From Akkermansiaceae bacterium (GTDB lineage: Bacteria; Verrucomicrobiota; Verrucomicrobiia; Verrucomicrobiales; Akkermansiaceae), in contig JAPKDJ010000018.1 of the NCBI GenBank assembly GCA_026421245.1, forward strand, positions 1 through 60,341: a DNA stretch of 60,341 nt, in the 5' to 3' direction. Numbering within the stretch: the stretch's first letter is position 1; each line of letters starts with the position of its first letter. Of the stretch, positions 8,240 to 16,397 are shown one piece after another. Under the pieces are notes generated by a model, which was given only the letters and a program-made list of their open reading frames with translations, made no database searches and had not been told where the DNA came from. The translations under genes were made by a program, and so were the position numbers.

Positions 8240-8494
8240 ATGGGCAACGGATCGTTGCCGCGTGTCCTGCTCTGGCCAGTGGCGCTCTATCTTGTGTTTG
8301 GCCTCCATGCGAGTGGCGGCGATCAGAGTTCATTAGACTACGCTGCTCTTGGGGAATTTATGATGCGAACGGAGACGGAACTCGTCCTGAAGAGTCGCTG
8401 GGTCCTGCCAAGACGATTGCAGGAGGAAGGCTATGATTTTCAGCGATCAACGTTTGACGAGGCTTTGGATGAACTCGTAAAACGAGGAGAGTAA
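8240..8494 (+). pseudogene. C-terminal remnant of a TIGR01777-type epimerase (DUF1731)
   Basis: The last 50 residues, from about base 8330, match the DUF1731 domain that closes NAD-dependent epimerases of the TIGR01777/YfcH type: ALGEF, then a helix, then WVLPRRLQEEGYDFQ and EALDELV. Intact proteins are about 300 residues with an N-terminal Rossmann fold; none of that is present, and the first 30 residues of this frame look unrelated. The piece lies between the DCC operon and tpiA. I read it as a decayed gene. Translation of the fragment cannot be ruled out. Confidence 0.6.
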
Positions 8495-8568
8495 GGTTAA
8501 TAAGGTCAATTTTATCCGGAACGATCTGTCTTGCGCATTCCGCGTAGCTGGGTTACGCCGCCCCCGAC

Positions 8569-9333
8569 ATGAGGAAGCCCATCATTGCCGCCAACTGGAA
8601 GCTCAACAAAGGACCGTCTGACACGGAGGACTTTATCAAGAGCTTCGAGAACAAACTCGCTGATCTCCCCAAGGGAGTGGACATCGTGGTCGCGCCGCCT
8701 TTTGTCTCTCTTCCAAAGGCCACCGAATTACTTGCTCATTCGAAGGTTCGCGTGTCGGCCCAGAACATGAGCGAGAAAGACAACGGGGCATACACCGGCG
8801 AGGTGAGCGCCTTCATGCTGAAAGAAATTTTCGTCAACTACGTGATCCTCGGACACTCGGAACGTCGCTCGATTTATGGTGAGTCTGATGAGGTGATCAA
8901 CGCCAAGATTTTGAAAGCTCACGAAGTGGAGCTGAAGCCGATCTTCTGCATCGGTGAGACTTTGAAAGAGCGTGAAGACGGGAAGCTGGAGGATGTCCTC
9001 CGCACCCAGATCACTGACGGCCTTAAAGACGTTTCTGAAAAGCAGATGCTCGATACAGTGGTCGCTTATGAGCCTGTGTGGGCCATCGGCACAGGTGTCA
9101 CCGCTTCTCCCAAGCAGGCGCAGGACGCCCATGAATTTGTCCGTTCCGTGCTTACCGATCTCTATGGAATCTCTGTTTCAGAGAAAATCCGCATTCAATA
9201 CGGAGGTTCGGTTAAGGCTGACAATGCCGCCGAACTTCTGGGTCAGAAGGATATCGATGGAGCTCTTGTCGGAGGAGCAAGTCTCGAAGCATCAAGTTTC
9301 GCCGAGCTGATCAGGAATGGTGTGGTAGAATAA
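8569..9333 (+). CDS. tpiA: Triosephosphate isomerase
   Basis: 254 residues, the standard length. It interconverts dihydroxyacetone phosphate and glyceraldehyde 3-phosphate in the cytosol. The active-site residues are all visible: Asn and Lys in AANWKLNKG, the electrophilic His in ILGHSERR, the catalytic Glu in VVAYEPVWAIGTG, and the phosphate-binding YGGSVKADNA and DGALVGGASL loops. The next gene starts seven bases after its stop, so tpiA probably heads an operon with the chorismate-binding enzyme, an unknown protein and a GNAT acetyltransferase. Confidence 0.98.
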   Translation: MRKPIIAANWKLNKGPSDTEDFIKSFENKLADLPKGVDIVVAPPFVSLPKATELLAHSKVRVSAQNMSEKDNGAYTGEVSAFMLKEIFVNYVILGHSERRSIYGESDEVINAKILKAHEVELKPIFCIGETLKEREDGKLEDVLRTQITDGLKDVSEKQMLDTVVAYEPVWAIGTGVTASPKQAQDAHEFVRSVLTDLYGISVSEKIRIQYGGSVKADNAAELLGQKDIDGALVGGASLEASSFAELIRNGVVE

Positions 9334-9340
9334 TCGGATC

Positions 9341-10327
9341 ATGGAGCGAGCGGTTTTTGGAACCCGGACCGGCGAAGTGCTTGTCGGATACGGGCCCTTC
9401 ATCGCACATGCGGAGCCACCTCATGCCGGGGTGGCTTTTTACAAGAATGACTTCTCGCTGAGCGAAGAGAGGCCGTGGCTGGTTCCAGATCGGATCGAGG
9501 TGCTGGAAAAGCCCCCCGTTTCCGGTCCGATCGATATTCAATGGGGGGAGCCGGATCCGGCGGGATTTGCCGAAGTGTTCCGCGAAGTGTCGGGAGCGAT
9601 TGGACGGGGAATCATTGAAAAATCTGTTCCGGTCGTGACGGTGAAAGGAAAAGGGGTGTGCCCTCCTGACAGCCTTCTGGCGTCTCTGCTAAACCTTCCG
9701 AAGGCCCTCCGGCCTTATGGTTGGATTGGAGAAGAGGAGGGTTTTTTGGGAGCCACTCCCGAGGTGCTCTTTCGTTACTTTGATGGCCGAATCTACACGA
9801 TGGCCCTGGCGGGAACGGCCCGGAACGATGAACGAATGCTCTTTGCGATCGATGAAAAGGAGATCCGGGAACACGAATTTGTGGCACAAACGTTGATCGC
9901 CAAGCTTTCTGATCTCGGAATGGTGATTCGTCATGAAAGAGAAATTTTAGACCTCGACCGATTGATTCACTTTCAAACCCTGATCAAAGTCGAACTCTAC
10001 AAGTATGAGGAAACCAAAACTTTGATTGAACGTCTTCACCCGACACCTGCCCTGGGACCTCTTCCTCGAACGGAGGAAACCATGGGTTTGCTCACTGATT
10101 GGCGGGAGCGACTTGGTTGTCCGGTGGAGTTTGGAGCGCCTTTTGGTCTGCTGCGTGATGGTGATTTTGAGGCGCTCGTGGGGATTCGAATGGTGGCTTG
10201 GGAGGGGGATGCATTTTCGCTGCCGAGCGGTTGCGGAGTGATTAAGGAGAGCCGGTTGGTGAACGAGTGGCGCGAGCTGGGGCTGAAGCGTGGAGCAGTG
10301 CGTGATCTCTTTTTTTCGTCGAAATGA
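9341..10327 (+). CDS. Chorismate-binding enzyme (isochorismate synthase/PabB-like)
   Basis: 328 residues covering the chorismate-utilising domain only. Family motifs: WIGEEEGFLGATPEVLFR, MALAGTAR, a KEIREHEFV segment, LHPTPALGPLPR and FGAPFGLL near the C terminus. The GATPE and LHPTPALG forms are closer to isochorismate synthase (MenF/EntC type) than to anthranilate synthase. The N-terminal region before residue 60 is short, so a separate TrpE-type regulatory domain is missing. The product could feed menaquinone or folate; no other men or pab gene is nearby to decide. It follows tpiA by seven bases and overlaps the next gene by four (ATGA), so the genes are probably co-translated. Confidence 0.8.
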   Translation: MERAVFGTRTGEVLVGYGPFIAHAEPPHAGVAFYKNDFSLSEERPWLVPDRIEVLEKPPVSGPIDIQWGEPDPAGFAEVFREVSGAIGRGIIEKSVPVVTVKGKGVCPPDSLLASLLNLPKALRPYGWIGEEEGFLGATPEVLFRYFDGRIYTMALAGTARNDERMLFAIDEKEIREHEFVAQTLIAKLSDLGMVIRHEREILDLDRLIHFQTLIKVELYKYEETKTLIERLHPTPALGPLPRTEETMGLLTDWRERLGCPVEFGAPFGLLRDGDFEALVGIRMVAWEGDAFSLPSGCGVIKESRLVNEWRELGLKRGAVRDLFFSSK

Positions 10328-10803
10328 AGATTCCCGAATTGCAACAATTAGCCGAACGGTTGGAAGAACCGGCTCACCTTGTGGTGTGGGAAGCCTCGGG
10401 GAGGATCGAGGTTGTGGCTCTTGGCGGAGAGACTTTCGAGGACGCCTTTCCGTTACCTTTGACAGTTCAATCGGCCGGGGCGGAGGCCGGAATGATTCTC
10501 GATACGACGACTGCTGCCCGGCTTGAGTTGAGCCAATTGCCTGATGACTTTTGGGATTCTCTCTTGGAGGTCAACTATGGCGAGTATCTTCGCGTTTCGA
10601 TGTTGGGTCGGGCGGGTAAAAAATACCTGCACGCCTATCGCGCGGTTCGCGAGGGAGCGAGTCTCGATCAAAAGGAGCTTGAAGAATTGGCTCTCTCAGA
10701 GTTTGAGCTTCTGCAAATTGCCCGGTGGATGCGTGAGCAGGCTCTTTTTGGTCATCAAAGTGGAGAGGTCATCATGGATGTTTTTACCCGTCTACGTGTA
10801 TGA
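10324..10803 (+). CDS. Unknown protein coupled to the chorismate-binding enzyme
   Basis: 159 residues, acidic, no signal peptide or membrane segment. I do not recognise a family. It begins MKIPELQQLAERLEEPAH, has a predicted beta-rich first half and a helical second half ending EQALFGHQSGEVIMDVF. The start overlaps the stop of the chorismate-binding gene by four bases and its own stop overlaps the following GNAT gene in the same way. Such tight packing suggests the three products act together or are needed in fixed ratio. The reading frame is well supported by this coupling. Confidence 0.75.
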   Translation: MKIPELQQLAERLEEPAHLVVWEASGRIEVVALGGETFEDAFPLPLTVQSAGAEAGMILDTTTAARLELSQLPDDFWDSLLEVNYGEYLRVSMLGRAGKKYLHAYRAVREGASLDQKELEELALSEFELLQIARWMREQALFGHQSGEVIMDVFTRLRV

Positions 10804-11288
10804 AATCGACAGTCAGCCATCTTGAGATGATCTCTCGGGAGGTGTTTCTGCCTGCGGAGATTCCCACAGGTTTTCAACTAAAACGTGTTGACGATCCGGG
10901 GATCAATGAACGGTATTACCGTGCCGTGGGAGAGGCCTGTGAATGGACTGATCGTTTGGAATGGTTGGCAGGGGATTGGTCAAGCTGGGCCCAACGAGGC
11001 GCCCTGGAAACATGGTTGGCCTTTTTTGATGACGCAGAGGTGGGTTATGTCGAACTTGAGAAACAAAAGGAAGGAAACGTGGAGATTGTCTATTTTGGCC
11101 TCTTGCCACAAATGATTGGGCGGGGGCTGGGTGGTGCAATGCTCACCGAGGCTGTTTTGAGGGCTTGGGAAATCGAAGGGACTCAGCGAATTTGGTTGCA
11201 TACCTGCACCGAAGATCATCCGCATGCGATATTGAACTACGAAAAACGAGGGTTTCGCTTGTTTCAGACTAAAGGGAACCTCCGGTAA
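10800..11288 (+). CDS. GNAT-family N-acetyltransferase
   Basis: 162 residues. The acetyl-CoA binding motif A is present (YFGLLPQMIGRGLGGAMLTEAV, with the R/Q-x-x-G-x-G/A core as RGLGGA), followed by motif B (HPHAILNYEKRGF). The N-terminal half has the usual strands and an aromatic-rich segment (DRLEWLAGDWSSW). The substrate cannot be told. It is the last gene of the run that starts with tpiA and overlaps its upstream neighbour by four bases. Confidence 0.88.
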   Translation: MKSTVSHLEMISREVFLPAEIPTGFQLKRVDDPGINERYYRAVGEACEWTDRLEWLAGDWSSWAQRGALETWLAFFDDAEVGYVELEKQKEGNVEIVYFGLLPQMIGRGLGGAMLTEAVLRAWEIEGTQRIWLHTCTEDHPHAILNYEKRGFRLFQTKGNLR

Positions 11289-11366
11289 CTTCATTTCTAA
11301 AAATGAAGCGAGATTCCCCCATCTCAGCGTTGTCCACGAACCTTATGCATCCATTAAAATGGATGC
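11289..11366. other. Two short perfect hairpins after the GNAT gene
   Basis: An 8-bp stem with a CTAA loop occupies 11289-11308, and another 8-bp stem with a TAAA loop occupies 11347-11366. Neither has a T-run on the plus strand, so they are not classical intrinsic terminators. They may protect the 3' end of the tpiA transcript. Nothing else is recognised in the gap up to the terminator at 11469. Confidence 0.4.
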
Positions 11367-11468
11367 TTGTCCGCCTTGAGTTGAGAAAATCGGATCCCAT
11401 TTCATATCGAAAGCAGGTTGCCGGAGGCCCCCTAAAGTCGAGCCGTAAGCTTTTGGAGGGATTTCGGC

Positions 11469-11502
11469 AAAAAAAATGACGGAGCCAACCAAGGCTCTGT
11501 CA
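11469..11502 (-). terminator. Rho-independent terminator of the selenoprotein gene
   Basis: Read on the minus strand, a 10-bp stem (TGACAGAGCC with GGCTCCGTCA, one G-T pair) with a six-base loop is followed by eight T residues. It lies 26 bases after the TAG stop at 11528-11530. Its place after that stop, and not after the UGA 300 bases earlier, supports the longer reading frame. Confidence 0.8.
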
Positions 11503-11527
11503 CTTTAGGGAAGGATGGAAAAGAGGT

Positions 11528-12586
11528 CTACTCGGCTTCCATCTCTTTCAGGAGGGCATCGACGGCTTCGTCCATGGCTTTTCCACGGGCATTCTTGTAT
11601 CGAATGACTCCTTTGGCATCGAGGATGTAGATGGTGGGCCAACCGCGAACGGCCCATTCCGTTGCAATGGGGCCTCCGGTTTTACCTCCATCCCAGAAGG
11701 AGGGCCAGGTGATGTTGTTTTCTTTAATGGCCTTCTTGTATCTCACGGCGGGGTCGCTGTTGACTCCGAGAATAGTGAAGGGTTTGTCTTTCATCCGCGC
11801 AACGAGCGACCGCTCGTGGGGATACATGGCACGGCAGGGGCCTCACCAATCGCCCCAAAAATCGAGGACGACGATCTTGCCCTTGTAGTCGGAGAGCTTC
11901 ATTTCCTTGCCATCGACGCCCTTGCCGAGGATCTCGGGTGCGGGGTTTCCAATCGCGAGTTTTTCGGTGGCTTCCTTTTCAACTTTAAGGGCCTGGGCAA
12001 CGTTGCGGCCTCCTACCGTAAGGTCGGGATAATCGCCGATGATTTTTTTGATCAAGCTCTCATGCTCTTTTGCCTTCGACTTGTCCCGTTTCATGCCCGT
12101 TGCGAGGGCGTAGAGGGCGGAGCCACGAACTTGCCGCGACTTACTTTTTTCGCTGGTAGTGGTGAGGAAAGCGATTGCTTCGGGGGTTTGCAAGTAGGCG
12201 AAACTCATCACGACGTCGCAGAGCTTTTCACTGTCGAGATGGTTCTTTTGAAGGTTGACGAAGTCTTCGGCGTCAAGGCCACTGCCACGGGTGTTGCGTG
12301 CGATCCAAGTGATGGCGTCGAGAATGACGGGGTTCTTTGGATTTGCGTCGACAATGGTGTTGAGTGACTCGAGCGTTTTGTCGGTCTTGGGATACTCGGC
12401 TTGATAAAACTCACTCTGTTTTTCGCGGGGAAGGGCGCGGACCTTTTCCATGAAGGCGGTCATCGCCTCCTGATGGGTAGCGATGATGCTCTTGATTGCT
12501 TCTTCGGGGCTGGCTTTTGTCTCTGTTTGCGCCGAAGCTATGGTGACGGCGGCGGTGAGGGTCAAAAGCATTAAGAGTGCTTTCAT
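11528..12586 (-). CDS. TlpA/thioredoxin-like protein with in-frame UGA, probable selenoprotein
   Basis: Read through, the gene encodes 352 residues. A signal peptide (cleavage near residue 19) precedes a helical domain (about 25-200) and a TlpA/AhpC-type thioredoxin domain that starts at GNPAPEI. The catalytic site reads FWGDW-UGA-GPCRAMYPHE: the UGA at 11843-11845 stands exactly where the first Cys of W-C-G-P-C should be. The frame then continues as a normal thioredoxin fold, with the cis-Pro segment GWPTIYIL, to a TAG at 11528 followed by a terminator. A SECIS-like hairpin lies just downstream of the UGA. Selenocysteine at residue 248 is the simplest reading; a nonsense mutation or base error is the alternative. 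The protein is probably periplasmic. An automatic caller would split it into 247- and 99-residue pieces. Confidence 0.85.
11793..11823 (-). promoter_or_regulatory. Candidate bacterial SECIS element
   Basis: On the minus strand a perfect 6-bp stem (ACGAGC with GCUCGU) closes a four-base GGUC loop. Four more pairs (AUCC with GGAU) extend it past a small asymmetric internal loop. The loop starts 31 bases after the UGA at 11845-11843. Bacterial SECIS elements lie inside the coding region, with the apical loop about 16-37 bases after the UGA and a G among the first two loop bases; the fdhF loop of E. coli also contains GGUC. Folding was done by eye. Confidence 0.75.
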
Positions 12587-12674
12587 GAGGCAAGGATAGA
12601 AGGAATGGCGTGGGTGTCGATGAGGGAGTGCAGCGTGGCCTTTACATCTCCGGGCATAAAGTCACGGTCCGGAG

Positions 12675-15170
12675 ATGGCCCTATTGGATCCGAAACGAGT
12701 GAGCGATGGGTCGTCGAGCGCGGCGGTGCTCGATGTGTTTTTGGAATGGTTGATCGAGAGTGGGATTGAGCCCTATGATCATCAGGAGGAAGCGATTCTG
12801 GAATTGTTTGAAGGGAAAAACGTCATTCTAAATACCCCAACCGGATCGGGGAAATCGTTGGTAGCAATGGCGCTGCACTTCCGGGCAATCTGTCAGGGGC
12901 GGAGGTCCTACTACACGGTGCCGATCAAAGCGTTGGCGAACGAAAAATTTCTCTCGCTGTGTGAAACTTTCGGGCCGGAAAACGTGGGGATGATCACGGG
13001 CGATGCGACGGTGAATGCGGGAGCTCCGGTCATTTGTTGCACGGCTGAGATTCTTTCGAATCTGGCGCTGCGCGAGGGATCGAAAGCGCAGGTGGACGAG
13101 GTCATCATGGATGAATTCCACTACTACTCGGATCACGAGAGGGGAGTGGCGTGGCAGGTTCCTTTGCTGACTTTGCCGCAGGCGCGGTTTTTGCTGATGT
13201 CAGCGACGCTGGGCGAGACGGAGTTTTTTCAGCGGGAAATCACAAAGCTGACTGGCACAGAAACGGTTTTGGTGAGGTCGGAGGATCGACCGGTGCCGCT
13301 GGAATTTTCTTACAGCACGACTTCGCTGGAGGATCAGGTGGAGGAACTGGTGGAGGCGGGGAAGGCTCCCATCTATCTCGTTCACTTTACCCAGCTATCC
13401 TGTGCACGGACGGCGCAGAATTTGATGAGCCGGAACTTCTGTTCGAAAGAAGAGAAGGCGGGGATTGCGGAGGTTCTGAAGGACGCGGATTTTAAGAGTC
13501 CTTATGGTAAGGAGGTGAAGAAGCTTCTGCGTCATGGACTGGGAATTCACCATGCAGGGCTTTTGCCGAAGTATCGGGTTTTGGTTGAGAAGTTGGCTCA
13601 GAAGGGGCTGATGAAGGTGATTTGCGGGACGGATACCTTGGGAGTTGGAGTGAATGTGCCGATTCGGACAGTGCTCTTTACTCAGCTTTATAAATATGGC
13701 GGTCAAAGTACGAAGATTCTCGCAGTTCGGGATTTTCGACAGATCTGTGGTCGGGCGGGACGGCGGGGGTTTGACGATATCGGCTTTGTGGTGGCGCAGG
13801 CGCCTGAGTATGTCATCGATAATTTAAAATCTGACGCGAAGGCGGCGGCGAAGGGGAAGAAGAGCAAAGGACAGAAGAAGAAACCGCCAGAGAAGGGCTT
13901 TGTAAACTGGGACGAGAAGACTTATGCGAAGCTGCAGACTGCTCCGCCGGAGAAATTGGTTTCAAGCTTTAATGTGCGTCATGGCACTTTGCTGAATGTG
14001 CTTTCGCGTGAGCATGAGGATGGATGCGCGGAGCTGCGACGTATTATTGAGGCGAGCCATGAGACAGCGGTGCGGAAGAAAGCGCTGCGAACGCAGGCTT
14101 TTGCGCTTTTCCGGGGATTGGTTGAGGGGAATGTCCTGACGATTATTCCTAAAGCGGAGCGCACTGGTCCGGCGAAGGTGAGGCTGAATGTCGAGCTACA
14201 GGATGATTTCACGATGAACCAGGCGCTGGGGCTTTATTTGATCGAAACGATTCCTAAGCTGGATCGGGAGGCGCCTGATTATGTCGTGAACATGCTCTCG
14301 CTGATTGAGGCGATTTTGGAAGATCCGACGGCGGTGATTCGGAAGCAGGTCGATAAGATCAAGACCGCGATGGTGGGGCAGATGAAGGAAGATGGGGTGG
14401 AATATGATGATCGCATGGAGGCCCTGGAACAAGTGGAGCATCCCAAGCCGGGGAAGGAATTTATTTATCAGACTTACAACGAATTTGTCCTCGATAATCC
14501 TTGGGCGAAGGAGGCGGGGGTAAGGCCTAAGTCGATCGTGCGGGAGATGTTTGAGGATTGGTCATCGTTTGAGGACTATGTGAAGAATTACGGACTGGAG
14601 CGGAGTGAGGCGGTTCTGCTCAGGCATCTTTCGGAGGTTTATAAGGTGCTCGTGCAAACGGTGCCGCCGGCTTTGAAGACCCCCGAGGTAGAGGAGGCCG
14701 AGTCCTTTTTGGAGGGGATGGTACGTGAAGTTGATTCGAGTCTGATTGATGAGTGGGAGAAGCTGCGGAATTCGGACGGGGAAGTGGAGGAGGCGGAGAA
14801 AGCCCCTGTGAAAGAGGTGCCGTTTACGCGGCGGAAGGCGGAGTTTCTTCGGGCTACGAAACGGGCTGCCTTTGACTTTGTGAAGGAGATTTCGCGAGAG
14901 AATTATGAGAGAGCGGCGGAGGTGGTGGGAGGAAAGGGGCTGGAGATTCGAGAGATGATGGCGGGTTACTTTGAAGAGCACGGGATCATCCGCATGGATC
15001 CTGAGGCGCGGAGTGCGAAATATCTCCGAATTGAAGGGAGTCGCTATGAGCAGATCTTGATCGATGAGGAAGGCCGCAACGATTGGAGCGCAGTTTTTGA
15101 GGTTGATCGAACGAAGTCCGATGAAGAGAAGAGGGTTGTTCTCAGTCTCGCTGGGATTGGGCCGTTTTAG
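12675..15170 (+). CDS. Ski2-like DExH-box RNA helicase (DUF3516-type tail)
   Basis: 831 residues. Walker A is NTPTGSGKS at residues 53-61, motif II is DEFH at about 146-149, motif III is LLMSATL, and motif VI is [10 protein letters not shown]. Motif IV-V features [10 protein letters not shown] and TDTLGVGVN are those of the Ski2/Mtr4 group. A lysine-rich insert ([10 protein letters not shown]) lies near residue 400, followed by a long helical region like DUF3516 of bacterial family members. The protein is expected to unwind RNA in the cytosol using ATP; its bacterial role is unclear. It is divergent from the selenoprotein gene, with an 88-base gap, and its last bases overlap the converging pectate lyase gene. 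Confidence 0.9.
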   Translation: MALLDPKRVSDGSSSAAVLDVFLEWLIESGIEPYDHQEEAILELFEGKNVILNTPTGSGKSLVAMALHFRAICQGRRSYYTVPIKALANEKFLSLCETFGPENVGMITGDATVNAGAPVICCTAEILSNLALREGSKAQVDEVIMDEFHYYSDHERGVAWQVPLLTLPQARFLLMSATLGETEFFQREITKLTGTETVLVRSEDRPVPLEFSYSTTSLEDQVEELVEAGKAPIYLVHFTQLSCARTAQNLMSRNFCSKEEKAGIAEVLKDADFKSPYGKEVKKLLRHGLGIHHAGLLPKYRVLVEKLAQKGLMKVICGTDTLGVGVNVPIRTVLFTQLYKYGGQSTKILAVRDFRQICGRAGRRGFDDIGFVVAQAPEYVIDNLKSDAKAAAKGKKSKGQKKKPPEKGFVNWDEKTYAKLQTAPPEKLVSSFNVRHGTLLNVLSREHEDGCAELRRIIEASHETAVRKKALRTQAFALFRGLVEGNVLTIIPKAERTGPAKVRLNVELQDDFTMNQALGLYLIETIPKLDREAPDYVVNMLSLIEAILEDPTAVIRKQVDKIKTAMVGQMKEDGVEYDDRMEALEQVEHPKPGKEFIYQTYNEFVLDNPWAKEAGVRPKSIVREMFEDWSSFEDYVKNYGLERSEAVLLRHLSEVYKVLVQTVPPALKTPEVEEAESFLEGMVREVDSSLIDEWEKLRNSDGEVEEAEKAPVKEVPFTRRKAEFLRATKRAAFDFVKEISRENYERAAEVVGGKGLEIREMMAGYFEEHGIIRMDPEARSAKYLRIEGSRYEQILIDEEGRNDWSAVFEVDRTKSDEEKRVVLSLAGIGPF

Positions 15171-16201
15171 GGCGAATCCTTGAGAGATCCTTTCCATTTT
15201 GGATAGTCCTTTTCGAGGATGGAGCGGGGGTTGCCGACATACCAGGCGTAGCCGTTACGGCGTTCGGCTTCGATCTCATCGAAAGAGAATTTGATGATGC
15301 CATCGCGGCCGGAGAAGATGGGGCGGGCTGTTTTGAGATCGTAGAAACGGGCCCAGAGAACTGGGGCATCCTTCTTACGCGTGACGATCTGATTGCCATC
15401 TTTTCTTTCGATGACGATCCCTTCGATCTTGTGTTGATCCAGCCAGGTAACGGCGCCTTCAATGGCAGCCCTGACTTCCGGTGAAGGGTCTTTGATTTGC
15501 ATGAGATACTTTACGATGCCTGCGCTTTCACCTCCGCTAAAGGACGGGTGTTCGTAGGAGCGGGCTTTGGCGGGGAGGAGGGTTTTACGGTCGTGCTGGG
15601 CGCACCAGACGGTGGGTTTTGCATCGATACGAATTTGTGATTTGAGAAGGCAGTCGAGGCCTTTGGTGAGGGCCTCTTTGATTTGCTCTTTTTCTACAGA
15701 AGTGAGGAAGCTTGGGCCTTTTTGAAGGAGGTCACGGAGAAATGCCATGACGCCGATCATGGCGCCATCATTGTAGGTGATGTGGCGCCCGTAGCCGGAA
15801 TCGTGGCGGCGTTGGGGCCAGCCGCCATTTGGATATTGGCTTTTGAGAAGAAAGGAGAGTCCCTGGTGGAGGGAGGCTTCGATGGTTGGGTCTGCTTTTT
15901 GTTTCCAGACACGAGTTAGAAACCTTAGCGGGGTGTGTGTGGCTCCGTTGTCGATCGTGGTATCCTCGAGTTCGTCGCGTTTCTTGCGGAGTTTCTTGCG
16001 ATCACTTTTTGAGAGATCGTCTGACATGTCCTGATTTTTGGGCCACCCACCATTCTCTCTTTGATAGAGCATGACTTTTCCTGCGATGTCACTTGCCTCC
16101 TTGGACCCATACCAAACGGTCTTTTTCTTTAAGATGTTTCTCCATGAGACATCGGCGCAGAGTAAGGAGCAGGTGGACAAAAATAAGATCAAGATCTTCA
16201 T
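15167..16201 (-). CDS. pelA: Pectate lyase, PL10 family
   Basis: 344 residues with a signal peptide ([19 protein letters not shown]). Features of the PL10 (PelA) family: GGWPKNQDM near residue 55, TIDNGATHT with the acidic/Asn calcium ligands, [18 protein letters not shown], and WCAQHD further on, ending with [12 protein letters not shown]. The enzyme cleaves polygalacturonate by beta-elimination outside the cytoplasm. It stands alone with no other pectin gene nearby. The stop overlaps the end of the helicase gene by four bases in convergent orientation. Confidence 0.9.
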   Translation of the reverse strand: MKILILFLSTCSLLCADVSWRNILKKKTVWYGSKEASDIAGKVMLYQRENGGWPKNQDMSDDLSKSDRKKLRKKRDELEDTTIDNGATHTPLRFLTRVWKQKADPTIEASLHQGLSFLLKSQYPNGGWPQRRHDSGYGRHITYNDGAMIGVMAFLRDLLQKGPSFLTSVEKEQIKEALTKGLDCLLKSQIRIDAKPTVWCAQHDRKTLLPAKARSYEHPSFSGGESAGIVKYLMQIKDPSPEVRAAIEGAVTWLDQHKIEGIVIERKDGNQIVTRKKDAPVLWARFYDLKTARPIFSGRDGIIKFSFDEIEAERRNGYAWYVGNPRSILEKDYPKWKGSLKDSP

Positions 16202-16250
16202 TCCAAACAGTTACGCAGAGGACTCTTCGTTTTTTCCATGTAAGGATGGG

Positions 16251-16397
16251 TCAGGAAGAAGTGCCTTTCTCCTTTCGGGTGTCTTTTGGGCAGGCGCAGC
16301 CTCCACCGCATGATTTCTTTCCGCGTCGTAATTTGACGAAAAAAATGATCGTGGTTAGGACGACGATAGCCAGAGCTGCTGGAGTTTGCCAATCCAT
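16251..16397 (-). CDS. FeoB-associated Cys-rich membrane protein
   Basis: 48 residues. One membrane segment (AALAIVVLTTIIFFV) is followed by a basic stretch and a Cys-rich tail, KKSCGGGCACPKD. This is the typical form of the small proteins encoded directly after feoB in many bacteria. The ATG overlaps the feoB stop by one base (TGATG), which both fixes the start and implies coupled translation. It probably assists the FeoB channel, perhaps by handling iron at the inner face; the exact role is not known. Confidence 0.85.
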   Translation of the reverse strand: MDWQTPAALAIVVLTTIIFFVKLRRGKKSCGGGCACPKDTRKEKGTSS

